This document shows, one piece after another, positions 42,501 to 54,180 of a stretch of 64,000 bases of DNA. The position numbers and the translations under genes were made by a program. The notes under the pieces are model-generated. The model ran no database searches. It saw only the letters and a list, made by a program, of their open reading frames with translations, and was not told the origin of the DNA. Numbering within the stretch: the first letter of the stretch is position 1; each line of letters begins with the position of its first letter. Origin of the DNA: Hippophae tibetana (taxonomy: Eukaryota; Streptophyta; Magnoliopsida; Rosales; Elaeagnaceae); assembly GCA_037013495.1 (NCBI GenBank), contig CM072811.1:45143452-45207451 (forward strand), written 5' to 3'.

Positions 42501-44995
42501 ATAACGAATTCAAATACACACATTTCTTTATATTCAAAATATTAACACAATATCAATCCAAAATAATGTTTTTGATTTAGTATGTTTATCTGTTATGTTA
42601 CGTTGTATTTTTCATTTCAACAAATAAAATAATTTTATTAAAAATACAATTAAATTTTTACTTCTTCTTTTTTGTTTTTCCTGTAGATATTATATACTTT
42701 GGTTCCAAATTTGAAAACAAATAACTCAAAAAGAGGATGAGAGGCCAATAAAGCATCACCGTTTGTGAATTGCATTCCCTTTTGAGCAAGTGAAGAAATT
42801 TAAAAACCCAAGCAAAAGGTTTTACATAACTCCTTGAAATAAAGTAGATTAAAAGCAACCACAATGTTTCAAAGAATGATTTCCAAGTGTTCCACCGAAA
42901 TTGTTTGCAACAAAACAAAAGGTGTAATCTTTTTCTATTTTTATTTACTTCATATTAGTAATATTCTTAAATATTTTCTCGAGAAATCTAAAAAATAATA
43001 TTTTTAATGCTTATAAAAAAATATCTTAATAATATTAAATAATATTCAAAATTTAATAGATATAAATTATTACATTTTAATTAAAAAATATTAAAAAAAA
43101 TAATGTTTTATATTTTTTTAATAATGAAAATATATAAAATAGATATAATAAGTATTATTATGATTATAAATTTTAATAGTGTTATTTTTATTATTTTTTA
43201 ACTTTTTTAAGGTAGAATTATTTTTGAATTGTTTTAAGTAAATTAAAAAATTATAAAAATTATTACCCTAAAAATTTAAATAATAAATATTGCACGGATT
43301 TCTCCAAAGTGTATGGACATATATCAGTCTGACACTCATTCAAATACAAAGATGATTTTTGTTATTTAGAGATCTAAAAGAGATAAAAATGTTATTTTGT
43401 CAAATCTAATTAAATTAATTTATGAAAGCTCGTCTTCGCAAAATTGGGAACATTCTTAATTTTCTCGGTTGCCTTTCGCCCTCGTTTCGTTTTCCCGTAT
43501 ATGGTTATTAAATAAATAAATAAAATTTGTATTCGGATAACATCACTATATTAACGAACCGGACAAGTCGTAATCATCAATGATTAAAAATTTAAAATAA
43601 CAATGATTATGGGCTACTTATCAATTACAAAAGTTATTATCGGAATTTTAAAAAATTTAAACAAATCATACTAAATAATTATTATATATTAAATTAAATT
43701 TTAACATGTTATTGACTTATTTAACGTAATCATACTAACCAGAATAATATTTTTATTTATTTTTCAACTCTCAATTAAAATAATTAATTTTTTTTTACTA
43801 TTCTTAGGTGTAAAATTTAAAAACACAAGTTAAATTGTAATGAATTTTATTTTGTTTATAAAATATAAATTATAAATATATCATTGTACTGGTTTTATCT
43901 CATTTAAACAATTTAAATTTTTCTGAGACGAAATAAGATAAAAATAATTGAATTAAACTGTTTAAAATAATATAATTTTTCAATCTAGTTGGATTTATCA
44001 ATTTTTTTTACTATCCTTTAACTTATTACAACAAATTTTACAATATACACCTTGACATGTATTTGAGTCCAACTGTTCGAAATAATGCTGCAAAGGACTA
44101 ACACATTGGTGGAGTATGAATCATATCCACACAGCCAACAAAGCTTGACATGATGAGAGAGACCAAATGTTTTGATATTTTGTACCATTTGGTTGCTTTA
44201 CGCAGCCTTTCATATCGTTCTTACTTTAATAGATTTGTCATAATTCAAAATCAAAATTATACTAAAATTATAACGAATTGATTTGAAATTACCAAATTTG
44301 TAGGATTAATTGTCGAATATTTTGCTTTGCACATTGATATTTGTTGGTGTTAACTTACAAGGAAGGCGTCAGTGAGCTTGGTCATGAAGAAGTAGGTTGG
44401 AAACGTAACCAGGAGATGTTGGTAGTTTGATAAGTTGACTAAAAGCTAAGTTGTATTCAATTGTTATACAATATTAAAAACGCCCTTTTGAAGTATTCAG
44501 CAACAAACTAGAAGCCAAACATTTTGATCAGATAATATAAACTTTGAGTAATATGAATGCTAGATTTGGTTTTGTGGGTTAATTGTAGTAACATGTAAAA
44601 ATGCAAGGAATTAGAAGGATGTTGACACTTTTCATGTTTATTTGACGTGATTGGTAGATTATGGTGGAGGAAATGTAAAGGTGTGGGTAACTTTGGAACA
44701 TTTTTATTTTTTATTTAAATTATTAAAATATATTTTATTAATAATAATATATTTTAAAGTTTGTAATCTTTAAACCAATCATATATAAAAAAAGTTTTAT
44801 TTTAATAGATAAATTTATCCTTTTACTATAACTATGAATAAAAAGATATCATATTCTATTAGATTTCAAACTATTAAGGTTTAAAGCGATTATAATATAT
44901 TATTAAAAAAAAGTTTGTTAATAAATCCTTAGTACATGTAATTAAAGATTTAATAAACTTTGATTCAATAAGTTTAATGTTAAAATTAATTAAAA

Positions 44996-45238
44996 TATAT
45001 AACATTAACTAAATAACAATATTTTACATATTTTAATCGAAAACAAGAGTTAAAAAACATATCAAAACAAGAATAAATTAATTCAAATACGACAATTCTA
45101 ATGAAAAGTAATTGATAATATATAACACTAATTAAATAAGAATATTTTACATACTTGAGATGAAAATAAGAGTTAAAAAACATATCAAAACAAGAATATT
45201 GTAATTCAAATGTATTAATTCTAAGGAAAAGTAATTGA
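44996..45238. repeat. ~122-bp imperfect tandem duplication
   Basis: 44996-45117 and 45118-45238 align throughout, sharing AAGAGTTAAAAAACATATCA and AAAACAAGAATA, with about 15% differences by eye. An older event than the perfect repeats elsewhere. Confidence 0.8.
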
Positions 45239-45263
45239 AAATATTGAGTTTGTTAACTTAATA

Positions 45264-45323
45264 GTATCATAATTCAAATTTTGATATTTTTTTGTATCAT
45301 AATTCAAATTTTGATATTTTTTT
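45264..45323. repeat. 30-bp perfect tandem duplication
   Basis: GTATCATAATTCAAATTTTG plus ATATTTTTTT twice in a row at 45264-45293 and 45294-45323. Confidence 0.92.
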
Positions 45324-46559
45324 TTACTTTTATTTTTCAGTTGATATTTTAGTGACATTTTTATTTAAAATAAATAAAAATTTCGTACATTTTTCAATTT
45401 AATGTGTAAATTGCATTAAATTAATATTGATTAAGTATTTAAAATATGATAAATTTATAATTTAATAAAAAAAATTACATCAAATTAATATTTATTTTTA
45501 AATAAAAATATCATTAAAGTACTATCTGAATAATAAAAATCAAAAATTAAATTATAATACTATTAAAATAAGAAATTCAAAAATATTTGTGTAATTAAAA
45601 ATTACCCTACATATTAAAAAGAAAAAGGTTAGAGAAATATTATAGACAATTTCTTTTGATATTTGTTGATTTGGAATTATTAATTATTAAAGTAGTGGGA
45701 ATATTCTTCAATTTTTTTATAATATTCTGTCAGATCCAAAATATATGTATATAATATTACTATTTATTTATAACTTAAATCTATTTTACATGGAACTGTG
45801 AGGTTTCTTAATGAATTATTTCTTATGATCTTCTACCGTGCGTAAATAGATTATGTTCCTGATATTACTAAATTTACTCTATATAAAAATCCCATGTTAA
45901 CATATTGTGATGCATTTATCAGAATAAGATGCTGAAACACCTAATCACAGCAAAGAGAGAAGTAACAATTTCTTTTTTTATTTTGTTTTTGTTTTGCTAT
46001 TAGCAGATAAAATAAAAGGACAATATACTTGTAGATAATGTGACAGCTAACACAACACATTAGAAGTATAATAATTGAATCATTTTGTAATTAATTAATG
46101 TTATATTATGTGTAGAATGAAAATAGTTTATAATATAAGCTTAATAAAAATATGTTAAATAGGTTAATATTTTATCTTAATTTAATAAAAATATATATTT
46201 TCATAAAAATTAGTAATGGTAAATGTGGTGGTTTGTAACCATAAATTTGTAATTTTTTAACTTTTAAGGAAAATTTTTGTAGTTTTAAATTTTAATTTAG
46301 ATAATTAGTTTAATTTTATTTAAAAATTAATCAATTTATCTATATATTTTTTAATGTCTCATCTATATGTAATTGTAAGATATATAGATAAAGATCTATT
46401 TTTAATACAATGATAACCACTTTTATTTATTTATTATATATTAATATTATTATTGAGATATTTTATACAATTTGTTGAATGTATAGATCCTTATTAAAGA
46501 TCCATTTATTATACATGTGTCAATTATACAATGTGTATATATATTTACATATTAGAGAT

Positions 46560-48770
46560 TTAGGTCAAGTTTTGCTCGTACCGTCCTTGAACTCGTGCTA
46601 CCATTGGGTTTGAGCGGTTCTATGGGTAGGACGTCATGGGTGTTTCATCTTTCATCTTCGGTTGGTGACTTAGCTTGGGTGGTTTGCAAGGGTCGGGCTT
46701 TCGGTTGGTCCGGATCTCCAAACATCAAGTTACTCTTTTAACTCGAGCTTCAGTCTGAAGTGGAAGAGTAAATAACATGCATGGGATACAAATTGTTTGC
46801 CTCCCCTAATAAATGTGTGTTAGGAAAACACTATTTTATTTCACCTCGAGCTTATAAATTTTTTTTAGTTCGGTGGTAATAATTCAACTCATGCTATAAT
46901 TTTCTCTATTTAAGTTTTTTAGAACTCAAGCGTTGAAAATCTAACGATTTTTTACTTTCTTTTCAGGTCAATTTTTAAAGGAACATTTTCTTTTATTTTC
47001 AACTCGTCCCTAGTTAATATGTTCTTCTCGTACCTTACCACCTATTATTGTTTTGTTTTAATGTTTTTGTAGCTTCTCGTAGGATGCAAAAAGAATAGAC
47101 CTCAGCTTCTAGATTGGGCTCATGGGAGAGTCCTCAATATTCTAGTACAAGTAATAACTCAGGTTCTTCTAGTGAGGTGAGTTAGTCTTCACCTCAAGCC
47201 ATCTACCTCTACCTCTACCCCTAGATCATTCCCACTATAAGATTGAACGTGCCTCAAACTCGGATCTCAGTGGCTAGTATGTGGAGAAAAAAACCAAGGA
47301 ATATTGAATCTGGGGAACCGATAAATCATACTAGGTATTGGTCGATTGTAGCTAAGACTTGTGGGTTGTTTTCCTAGGATGAAGAGATATTAAGAAGAAC
47401 CTACAACATCCCTCCCTCAATTCAGATAATGATTTCTCCTGAAGCGCTTGTGATAGTAATGAACCTCCATATAGGTGGAATGCTTTTCATGAGAAAACTC
47501 TATGGTTGGGGGTAAAGTTCCCTTTGTATCCTCTTATTAGGAGGTTCTTGGTTAGGATGCAGCTTGTATCGGGACAATTAATGCCTAAAGGATGGAGATA
47601 TTTGCTCAACCTAACACTGATCTATCAAGAACTTGGGGTGGATTTAGATATGGCTGAATATAACAAGGAGTGTGTCCTAAAGTAGAACCCCACAGATCCG
47701 AGAAGGGTCTATATGTTAGTGAAGTAGGATCGGAGGATGAACGTGTCCCTTTTTGAAAATGAGAAAAATTGGAAAGAATATTTTTTTTCTATGTTTAAAG
47801 TCGGTGGGAGTTTCACACAAATAACACGAGATTGGTAAGAAGCATCTGCAATGATACTAAGGTCGTGATTAGAAATGTGGCTTCTCGAATCACAACCTTG
47901 AGTCTTGATGCAAAGCAAAGATTGGTTGATATCCAAAACTATCTTCCTGAGAAGACCATCTGGATGACTCTATTGAACACCCCACGCTTTGTTGCATGTG
48001 GGTTGATAAGGCACGGTGTTATTGATAAGTCTACCTGTGGCCCCAAGCCTCTGAATGTTTGCCCTCCTCTATCATCCTTGTGGTAGAAATATGTGTCTCA
48101 AACTCCCTACACGGGTTCTAATGAATTTGACAATTCTTTAAGGGATTTGAAGAAGGGGAAAACTGTTGTTGAGGACCTTATCCGTAATGTTGACAAGGTC
48201 GTTCTAAATTGAGGTTTGGTACTAGAGTACCTTGATCATTGTATGAACCATTTTTTCTATTGATACGTGTAAGGAACAACTTGTGGCTATTTGCGAGAGG
48301 GAAAATTTTGGCAAGGTCATCCATCGTTAGATGTGTCAGGTGTGTTGTACTTCTCTTTTTGTTTGTGATATTTAGCGCAAGTGTGAGCTCGAGCTTTATT
48401 TATTTAACCATGTTTCTTTGTTATAGTTGATGTTGTTATATGATTTTGACAAAGCTCACAACGTGTGTTATTTAAAATCCAAGCTAGTTAAGGAAAAGTA
48501 GGGTCATGCGTCTACATGTTCAAAATACACTACGTTGTTGGCCAAATCAGTAAAATAGGAGGGTGAGACGATTAATAAGAAAGAGAAGCTAAAGAGGGCC
48601 ATGTTTGAGCTTAATACATATGCCTAACACGTTGTTGTGCTCGAAGAGGCCTTGGGACAAGCTAAAGAGTGGGGCGAGAGAAATGTAAAGACAACCTAAG
48701 GCCTCTGCCAATGAGGTGCACCGTCAAGCAAAGGTCGATGTAGATGCGATGGCTAAGAAGCTTGAGTTAT
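46560..48770 (+). pseudogene. Decayed gypsy-type transposon gag-like relic
   Basis: A GC-richer island within AT-rich DNA. In one frame near 47446-47640 it encodes NEPPYRWNAFHEKTLWLGVK, then FPLYPLIRRFLVRMQL and GQLMPKGWRYLL. Further on, ENEKNWKEYFFSMFKVGG and SFTQITRDW lie near 47755-47835. The pattern F-P-L-x-P-(F/L)-(V/I)-R-x-(F/V)-L ... L-x-P-x-(G/S)-W and K-x-W-K-x-(R/Y)-F-F is that of the plant 'putative gypsy type transposon' domain (Transposase_28). A lysine/glutamate-rich coiled-coil-like part follows near 48540-48760. Stops and frameshifts break it everywhere. The exact limits are uncertain and no LTRs were recognised. Confidence 0.6.
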
Positions 48771-50338
48771 TTAAATTTTTCATTAATATTATAATCATAT
48801 AAATTTGAATTATTTTTTGACATTATTAACTTGATTTTATTTAAAAAAATTAAATTGAACATAATATACATATTCATTTAATAAAATCGATGTGATTTTT
48901 TATTTGCAAATAAAAAATAAATTTTAAGTTAATTATTCAAAAATTTAAAAAAATAATATAATTTATAATAATTATAAAAATAAATAAACAATTATGAATA
49001 TGAAAATATTTAAATTTTAGTTTAATAAATTTTAAATATAATAGATAAATTTATAAAATTTATATGAGGATGAAAGTTATATTTATAAAAATATAAGAGA
49101 AATAAATTTTAAAAACAATATTCATGATTTAAAAATTTATAAATAAATAGTTGAAAAAATTAAGAAATTATGTTAAAAATTTGTGATTTTTTTATTTATA
49201 AAATTATAATGTTGAAAAGATTTGGATTTGAATTTACTTATGTATCCATCCATAATTTTATATGTGTATCCTCATTAAATCTAATTCAAAAATAATTCAT
49301 TTTATATTATTATTTGTAACATATGATATGAAACAAATATTTATTAAACTCCTATATATTCTATCTTCTTTTTTTCCATTCAACAAGAATTTCATGGTAG
49401 TGCCATAGAATCTGTATCGAGTACCAACCCAAATCAGGTTGGTTCAACTTTTAATCACCATCTTGAGTTTAAGACCGTTTGAAACATTCCAACAACATAA
49501 AAGAGACCGTTTGAAACATCCCTCCTGCCAGCATCTTTTTTATATATTGGTTTATGGACTAGCTATTAGTTTATGGATGGATTTAAAAATCTTTATATTG
49601 TAATATTCTTAATCATATTTTTTAGTTAAATTTTAATTTTAATTTTATCATTTTTTTAATTAATATGTGTAAATTTTAATTTTTTATACGTTAAATTTTT
49701 CAAAAAATATAAAAAATATATGTAAATAAATTAAATTTTAAACATGTCACTTTAAGAATGATACAAGTAAAAAACACAATACAATTGAGAAAATAATTAA
49801 CATTATTATTCTATTTATTATTATATTTCAGCCTAATCACTTGCTCATACAAAAATTTATTTTAAATTAATTATCAATTTTATTATTTTAAAATTATTAA
49901 AATTCATTATATATATACATAAATTTAACTCGATTTAATTTTTTTTAAATTATTTATTATAATTTATGGTATTATTATATTGATATAAAATTAATTATAA
50001 ATTAAAATATAATTTATATTATTTTAATTAGTAATTAAATACGATATTAATTATAATTATATCTTATAATATATATAATTGTTAAAAATATTTACTCCTC
50101 CAATAACTTATAATATATATAATTGTTAAAATATAATACATTATCCAAAATTATCATAAAGTTACTTAAAATATCTTATTTAGATATTTAAATTTCTTAA
50201 TTATCATAAAAAATATATAAATTATTTAATTTTTATAATTAATATATTTTAATTATAAAATCATACTATTAAAATTTTTGTTTTTATTAATAAAATAAAT
50301 ATTTTAATTATATAATTATAAAATTATATGATTTAAAT
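48771..50338. other. AT-rich spacer, no gene seen
   Basis: Very AT-rich. It has a small direct repeat GAGACCGTTTGAAACAT-like at 49471-49515 and a repeated ATAATATATATAATTGTTAA at about 50066 and 50108. No coding or RNA feature. Confidence 0.5.
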
Positions 50339-51165
50339 TAGAGGTAAACATATGTTCGAAACCGCAAGTTTTAGGTCAATTTGAATGCGATCCGAAGCGA
50401 ATTATAAATTATTTAATCCGAATCCGATCCGCTGTACATGTCAATCCGAACAAATCTGAAACCGCTAATTTTAAGTCAATTCGAATTCGAATTCGAATCC
50501 GATCCGATCCGAAAATTATTCAATCAAAAAATTATTCAATCCGAATCCACCTTAAATGCCAATCCGAATCCAATCTGTTGTACATAATTTAACTCTAAAA
50601 AATTAAATATCATAATGCAGAATGCAGAATACAGAAATGCAGAAATGCAGAATGCATAACGACTGGGACAACAGAGGTGCGACAGTAGAGCGACAACAGC
50701 AGATCGACGAGCAACAGATCGATGAGTAGCAGAATAAAGAGCAGGAGATCGACGAACAATAGAACAGATAGCAGGAGATCGACGAGCAGTAGAACAGAGA
50801 GCAGCAGAACGACGACAACAGAACAGAGAACATCAGAGAGAAAGATGGAAGCAGCTGGAAAAAATATGGAGACAGAGAGAAAGATAGAAGCAGTTGGGCA
50901 GAGAGAAAAATGAAGTTGTAAAAATTATTAGGTTTCTTAAGATTGACGGCTAGGTTTAATTAGGTTTAATAAGTTAGGTTTATTAATTATTATATATTTA
51001 TTTTAAAATAATATATAAATGTATCGGATCGGATTGGATTATTAGGATTTCAATATTTTCAATTCGAATCCGAGTGGATTGATAAAATTCAATCCGAATC
51101 CGATCCGATTTCGGATCGAAATCAATTATTTTTTTCGGATTGATCGGATTTTTTATTAACCCTTA
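50339..51165. mobile_element. hAT-like non-autonomous DNA transposon
   Basis: 827-bp unit starting TAGAGGTAAACATA and ending TTATTAACCCTTA, so its ends form an imperfect inverted repeat (TAGAGGTAA against TAAGGGTTAA). It is flanked by 8-bp near-identical target duplications: ATTTAAAT at 50331-50338 and CTTTAAAT at 51166-51173. Both subterminal regions are packed with variants of AATCCGAATCCGATCCG (50380-50580 on the + strand; 51010-51150 in both orientations), as in hAT elements. The centre holds short GC-richer tandem repeats (AGCAGGAGATCGACGA, then ACAGAGAGCAGCAGAACGAC) at about 50640-50910. No transposase is encoded. Confidence 0.7.
50690..50830. repeat. Imperfect ~27-bp tandem repeats inside the hAT-like element
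   Basis: Repeated AGATCGACGAGCA and AGAACAGA(G/T)AGCAG units. The reading frames over them on both strands (for example a Cys/Ser-rich frame on the minus strand) are repeat artefacts. Confidence 0.7.
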
Positions 51166-51384
51166 CTTTAAATATTTTAATTTTGAGATTGTGTTATTTA
51201 TATATTTATTGTAAAAACACTCTGTTATCAAATACATTTTTTTTTATAATGCTACGTGACAAAAGCTTCTGAATTCCAACTTGCTCATTTCCCCAGAGCA
51301 CTTTCCCAACTATAGTATTGTACTACACCATAATATGTTTTTTTTTTAAATTTCTAATATGAATTGCTTAAATGGGTTTAACAG

Positions 51385-51392
51385 TATATAAT
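51385..51392 (+). promoter_or_regulatory. Candidate TATA box of X8 gene
   Basis: TATATAAT at 51385-51392, about 237 bp before the chosen ATG at 51622, followed by a pyrimidine-rich leader (CTTCTCCACTTCTCC, then TCTCGCTCTGTCTCTC). Position only. Confidence 0.45.
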
Positions 51393-51621
51393 CAGATACA
51401 GACCCTGAGACCCCCGAAGTCCCACACCATCCACCGTCCATCTCTCATATATCTATCATATTATTGTTCACTAGAAAGCTCAACTTCTCCACTTCTCCAC
51501 CAAAAGATCTTTCTTTTCTTCCTCTCGCTCTGTCTCTCTTTGAGCCTTCTTTGTTCAAATTCTACCCTTTATCTCATTAAGAATAGTGATCTGTCAGATT
51601 AACTTCCACGGTTTCTTGGAT

Positions 51622-53694
51622 ATGGCTGTCTTAGTGTATATAGTGCTTTTCCTGGCTTTGACTGGCCATTCAAGTAAGCTTCTACACTTGATTTTTTTTT
51701 TCTCTTTCTTTCTTCTCAATTTGTATTTTCCATATCTTTCTAAAGATTTAAGAGGAGCTTTACCCTTGTTTGATGACTAAAAGTGAAGGTTTTTGTTGGG
51801 GGTTCTTGAGTTTTTCTTGTAGCTCGTTTTCCTTGCTATGTCTTTTTATGTTAAAGGATCAAGGTTTTACCTTTTTTCGCTAAACGATCAAGTGTGGAGC
51901 TTTAAAGTTTCTTTGATTATTTTGATTTACCAAAAGCTGTAATTTTCTTTTCCTCCATTTATGATGGGTTATAATTTCCGGACAAAAAATTTCCTTTTCG
52001 TAGTTGGTTTCTGTAACATAACTAATTGTTTGATAAATTATGGGGTTTTCTGATTTTCTTCAACAGGTGCTAGTTACTGTGTGTGTAAAAATGGGTTGAG
52101 TGATCAAGTTTATCAGAAAAGCTTGGATTATGCTTGTGGAGCTGGAGCTGACTGTACAGCTATCCTTCCAAATGGTGCTTGTTACCAACCCAATACTATG
52201 AAGAGTCACTGTGATTGGGCTGTTAATAGTTATTTCCAAAGGAGAAGTCAAGCTGGTGGTAGCTGTGATTTCTCAGGCACTGCCACTCAAAGCCAAACTC
52301 CACCTACTAGTAAGTTATCTCTTTAATTTCTTTTATCTTTTTTCAAAAGTTAGATCTTACTAATCAATTTGTCTATTTTGTTAACAGCCCAGAGTTCCAA
52401 CTGTGTGTATCCTTCAAGTGCTGGGTAAGTTCACTAGTTTTTGTCTCTGTTCTTTAACCTTTCTTTTCCCCTGAAACTCCAGTCTTGATTGTTTACTTTC
52501 CAACCAGTCTTGGATTGTTTATTTCATGTTCGGAATTGTTTCTCAAGTTGTTAGTAAGAATCTAGTAAGATGGATTCTCCCAGTATGTAATGCTTTTATA
52601 TGTCTATCACTCCCTCACCCTCTCACAAGTAACGCACAGGCATTCGGGGATTACCACCAGCTCTGATGCTGAACCAACTTTTCCGAAAGTTTCTACTGAG
52701 AGACAAGTCAACAATATTTTTATACGTCTATCAGATTTCACATATAGAGATCTCTTTCTTGGACATCCCCAAAAGATCATTTTTTCTTCTTCTTTCCTTC
52801 CTTATGTTGAAGAAGAATCTAAATCTAATGGCAATATTGTTGTTCCAGATCCTCTATTCTTTTCTCTTTTCCTTTAATTTTCTTTGGTTATTGTTTGGGA
52901 CAACCCATTCAACGTAAGTGCTGAGTTCAAATTGATTCTCTCATTCATCAGCAATTGTTAGACTAACTGTAGGAAGAGTTAGAAACTCTGTTTTCAAAGT
53001 TAATAATGAAACAAACATCTAGTTTCTCATGATTCTTGTTGATGAGATCTGTTAGGTGTAATGATGTAAATTTTTTCCTTGTTTGTTCAGTAGTCATTTT
53101 CAATTGACCTTTACAAATATGAGGTTACTAAAATTTATTTAATTCTGCTTTGTTTGTTACTACTTGCATGTTTTTGTTCATTAATCATTTTCATCTGACC
53201 TTCACAATTTTTGGAAGGGGAAAACACCTCATGTCACAAGGAAATCAATTCTCCTAAAAGCCTCCCAAAAGTTTAAGTTATACATTTATCACTTTTAATA
53301 AGTGTTATTTTTATGCACATACAAATCAACAATTTAGGTTTACCTTCGTTATGATATCTTGTTAGAAGTTGAAAAATTAATTCTTTCAAAATTTGTGAAC
53401 TATTTAATTCTGTAAGATTACTAAAATTTATTTTTGTGATTTGTTAGTACTTCAACCCCAACAGGCACTCCCTCATCAACGGGAACAGGCACAGGCACTC
53501 CCTCATCAACGGGCACAGGCATAACTACAGGGACAGGCACAACGAGTCCAACATCCTTTGGAATCAGCCCAACTGGGACTGCTACTGGAATTCCTGATGG
53601 TAGCAATGCTGTGGCTCTTTTTACAAGCCTCAATCTTTTCTACCCGTTGGCTATCATGTCCTGTTTTTCAGGCTTCTTATTACTGTGGGGCTGA
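51622..53694 (+). CDS. X8-domain GPI-anchored callose-binding protein (PDCB type)
   Basis: Four exons join in frame to 192 aa: 51622-51673, 52067-52309, 52388-52424 and 53448-53694, all GT-AG. Residues 1-17 (MAVLVYIVLFLALTGHS) are a signal peptide. The X8 (CBM43) domain spans about 19-105 with cysteines at 22, 24, 41, 47, 56, 66 and 84 and the signatures YCVCKNGLS, ACGAGADCTAI, GACYQPN and HCDWAVNSYFQ. A Thr/Gly/Ser/Pro linker follows, with a duplicated GTPSSTGTGT block. The protein ends in a hydrophobic GPI signal (SNAVALFTSLNLFYPLAIMS to LLLWG). Such proteins bind 1,3-beta-glucan (callose) at plasmodesmal necks. I chose the ATG at 51622 because it opens the signal peptide; an in-frame ATG at 51586 would add 12 residues. 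Best counterpart by synteny is At1g26450. Confidence 0.93.
53463..53525 (+). repeat. In-frame ~36-bp coding repeat in X8 linker
   Basis: GGCACTCCCTCATCAACGGG occurs twice in exon 4 with ACAGGCACA spacers, encoding the duplicated GTPSSTGTG block. It lengthens the low-complexity linker without shifting frame. Confidence 0.85.
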
Positions 53695-53876
53695 ACTTTC
53701 ACACGAGATGTGCCCTTTTGCCATGGAAAATTGTGTGTATCAAATTTGAAATATCTATCTGATAGATTATCATTAGTAAGTAGGTCACAAAATTTGTACT
53801 GGGTAGATCTAGAGGCGAAAACCCAACTTTCTCTTTAATTTTAGGGTTTTCTTCCTTATGAAAAAGGTGACAGCTC

Positions 53877-54180
53877 TTTCTCTCTCTTACTTTTCATTGT
53901 AGGATTTACTATTCTCCTATTGTACATCTAAGAGTCAGTAATTTTTATTTATTGACACTCTGCTACCTCCCTATTTCTTACTTTGACTGGTTTCATTTGC
54001 ATTGAGTACCCTTCATTCATTTATTGCCTTATTGGGTAGAACCTGATCTCTCTCTCTCTCTCTCTTACTTTTCATTGTAGGATTTACTTTTATTTATACA
54101 CTCTGCTACCTCCCTATTTCTTACTTTGACTGGTTTCATTTGCATTTACTACCCTTCATTCATTTATTGCCTTATTGGGC
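53877..54180. repeat. Tandem duplication in the 3' flank of the X8 gene
   Basis: 53877-54039 and about 54048-54180 share CTCTCTCTTACTTTTCATTG then TAGGATTTACT, and CACTCTGCTACCTCCCTATT through CCTTATTGGG. The second copy lacks about 30 bp in its first part. The (CT)n at 54044-54064 marks the junction. It probably lies in or just after the 3' UTR. Confidence 0.88.

Larger units (their letters stand above)
39586..46559. other. 7 kb AT-rich intergenic region
   Basis: Upstream of the PPR gene; its promoter should be within the first few hundred bases. The rest is mostly over 75% A/T with (AT)n tracts (41807-41822, 42227-42248). Less AT-rich islands at 40440-40640 and 44040-44700 show no protein or terminal repeats that I recognise. 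Small frames here, such as 42658-42918 on the minus strand, have no recognisable product. Confidence 0.55.

Noticed and set aside
50603-50913. Cys/Ser-rich (minus) and Arg/Thr/Ser-rich (plus) frames
   Set aside because: Both arise from the tandem repeats inside the hAT-like element; no domain or start context.
52590-52917. Two overlapping plus-strand frames of 83-95 aa
   Set aside because: They lie wholly in intron 3 of the X8 gene (52425-53447) and show no known domain.
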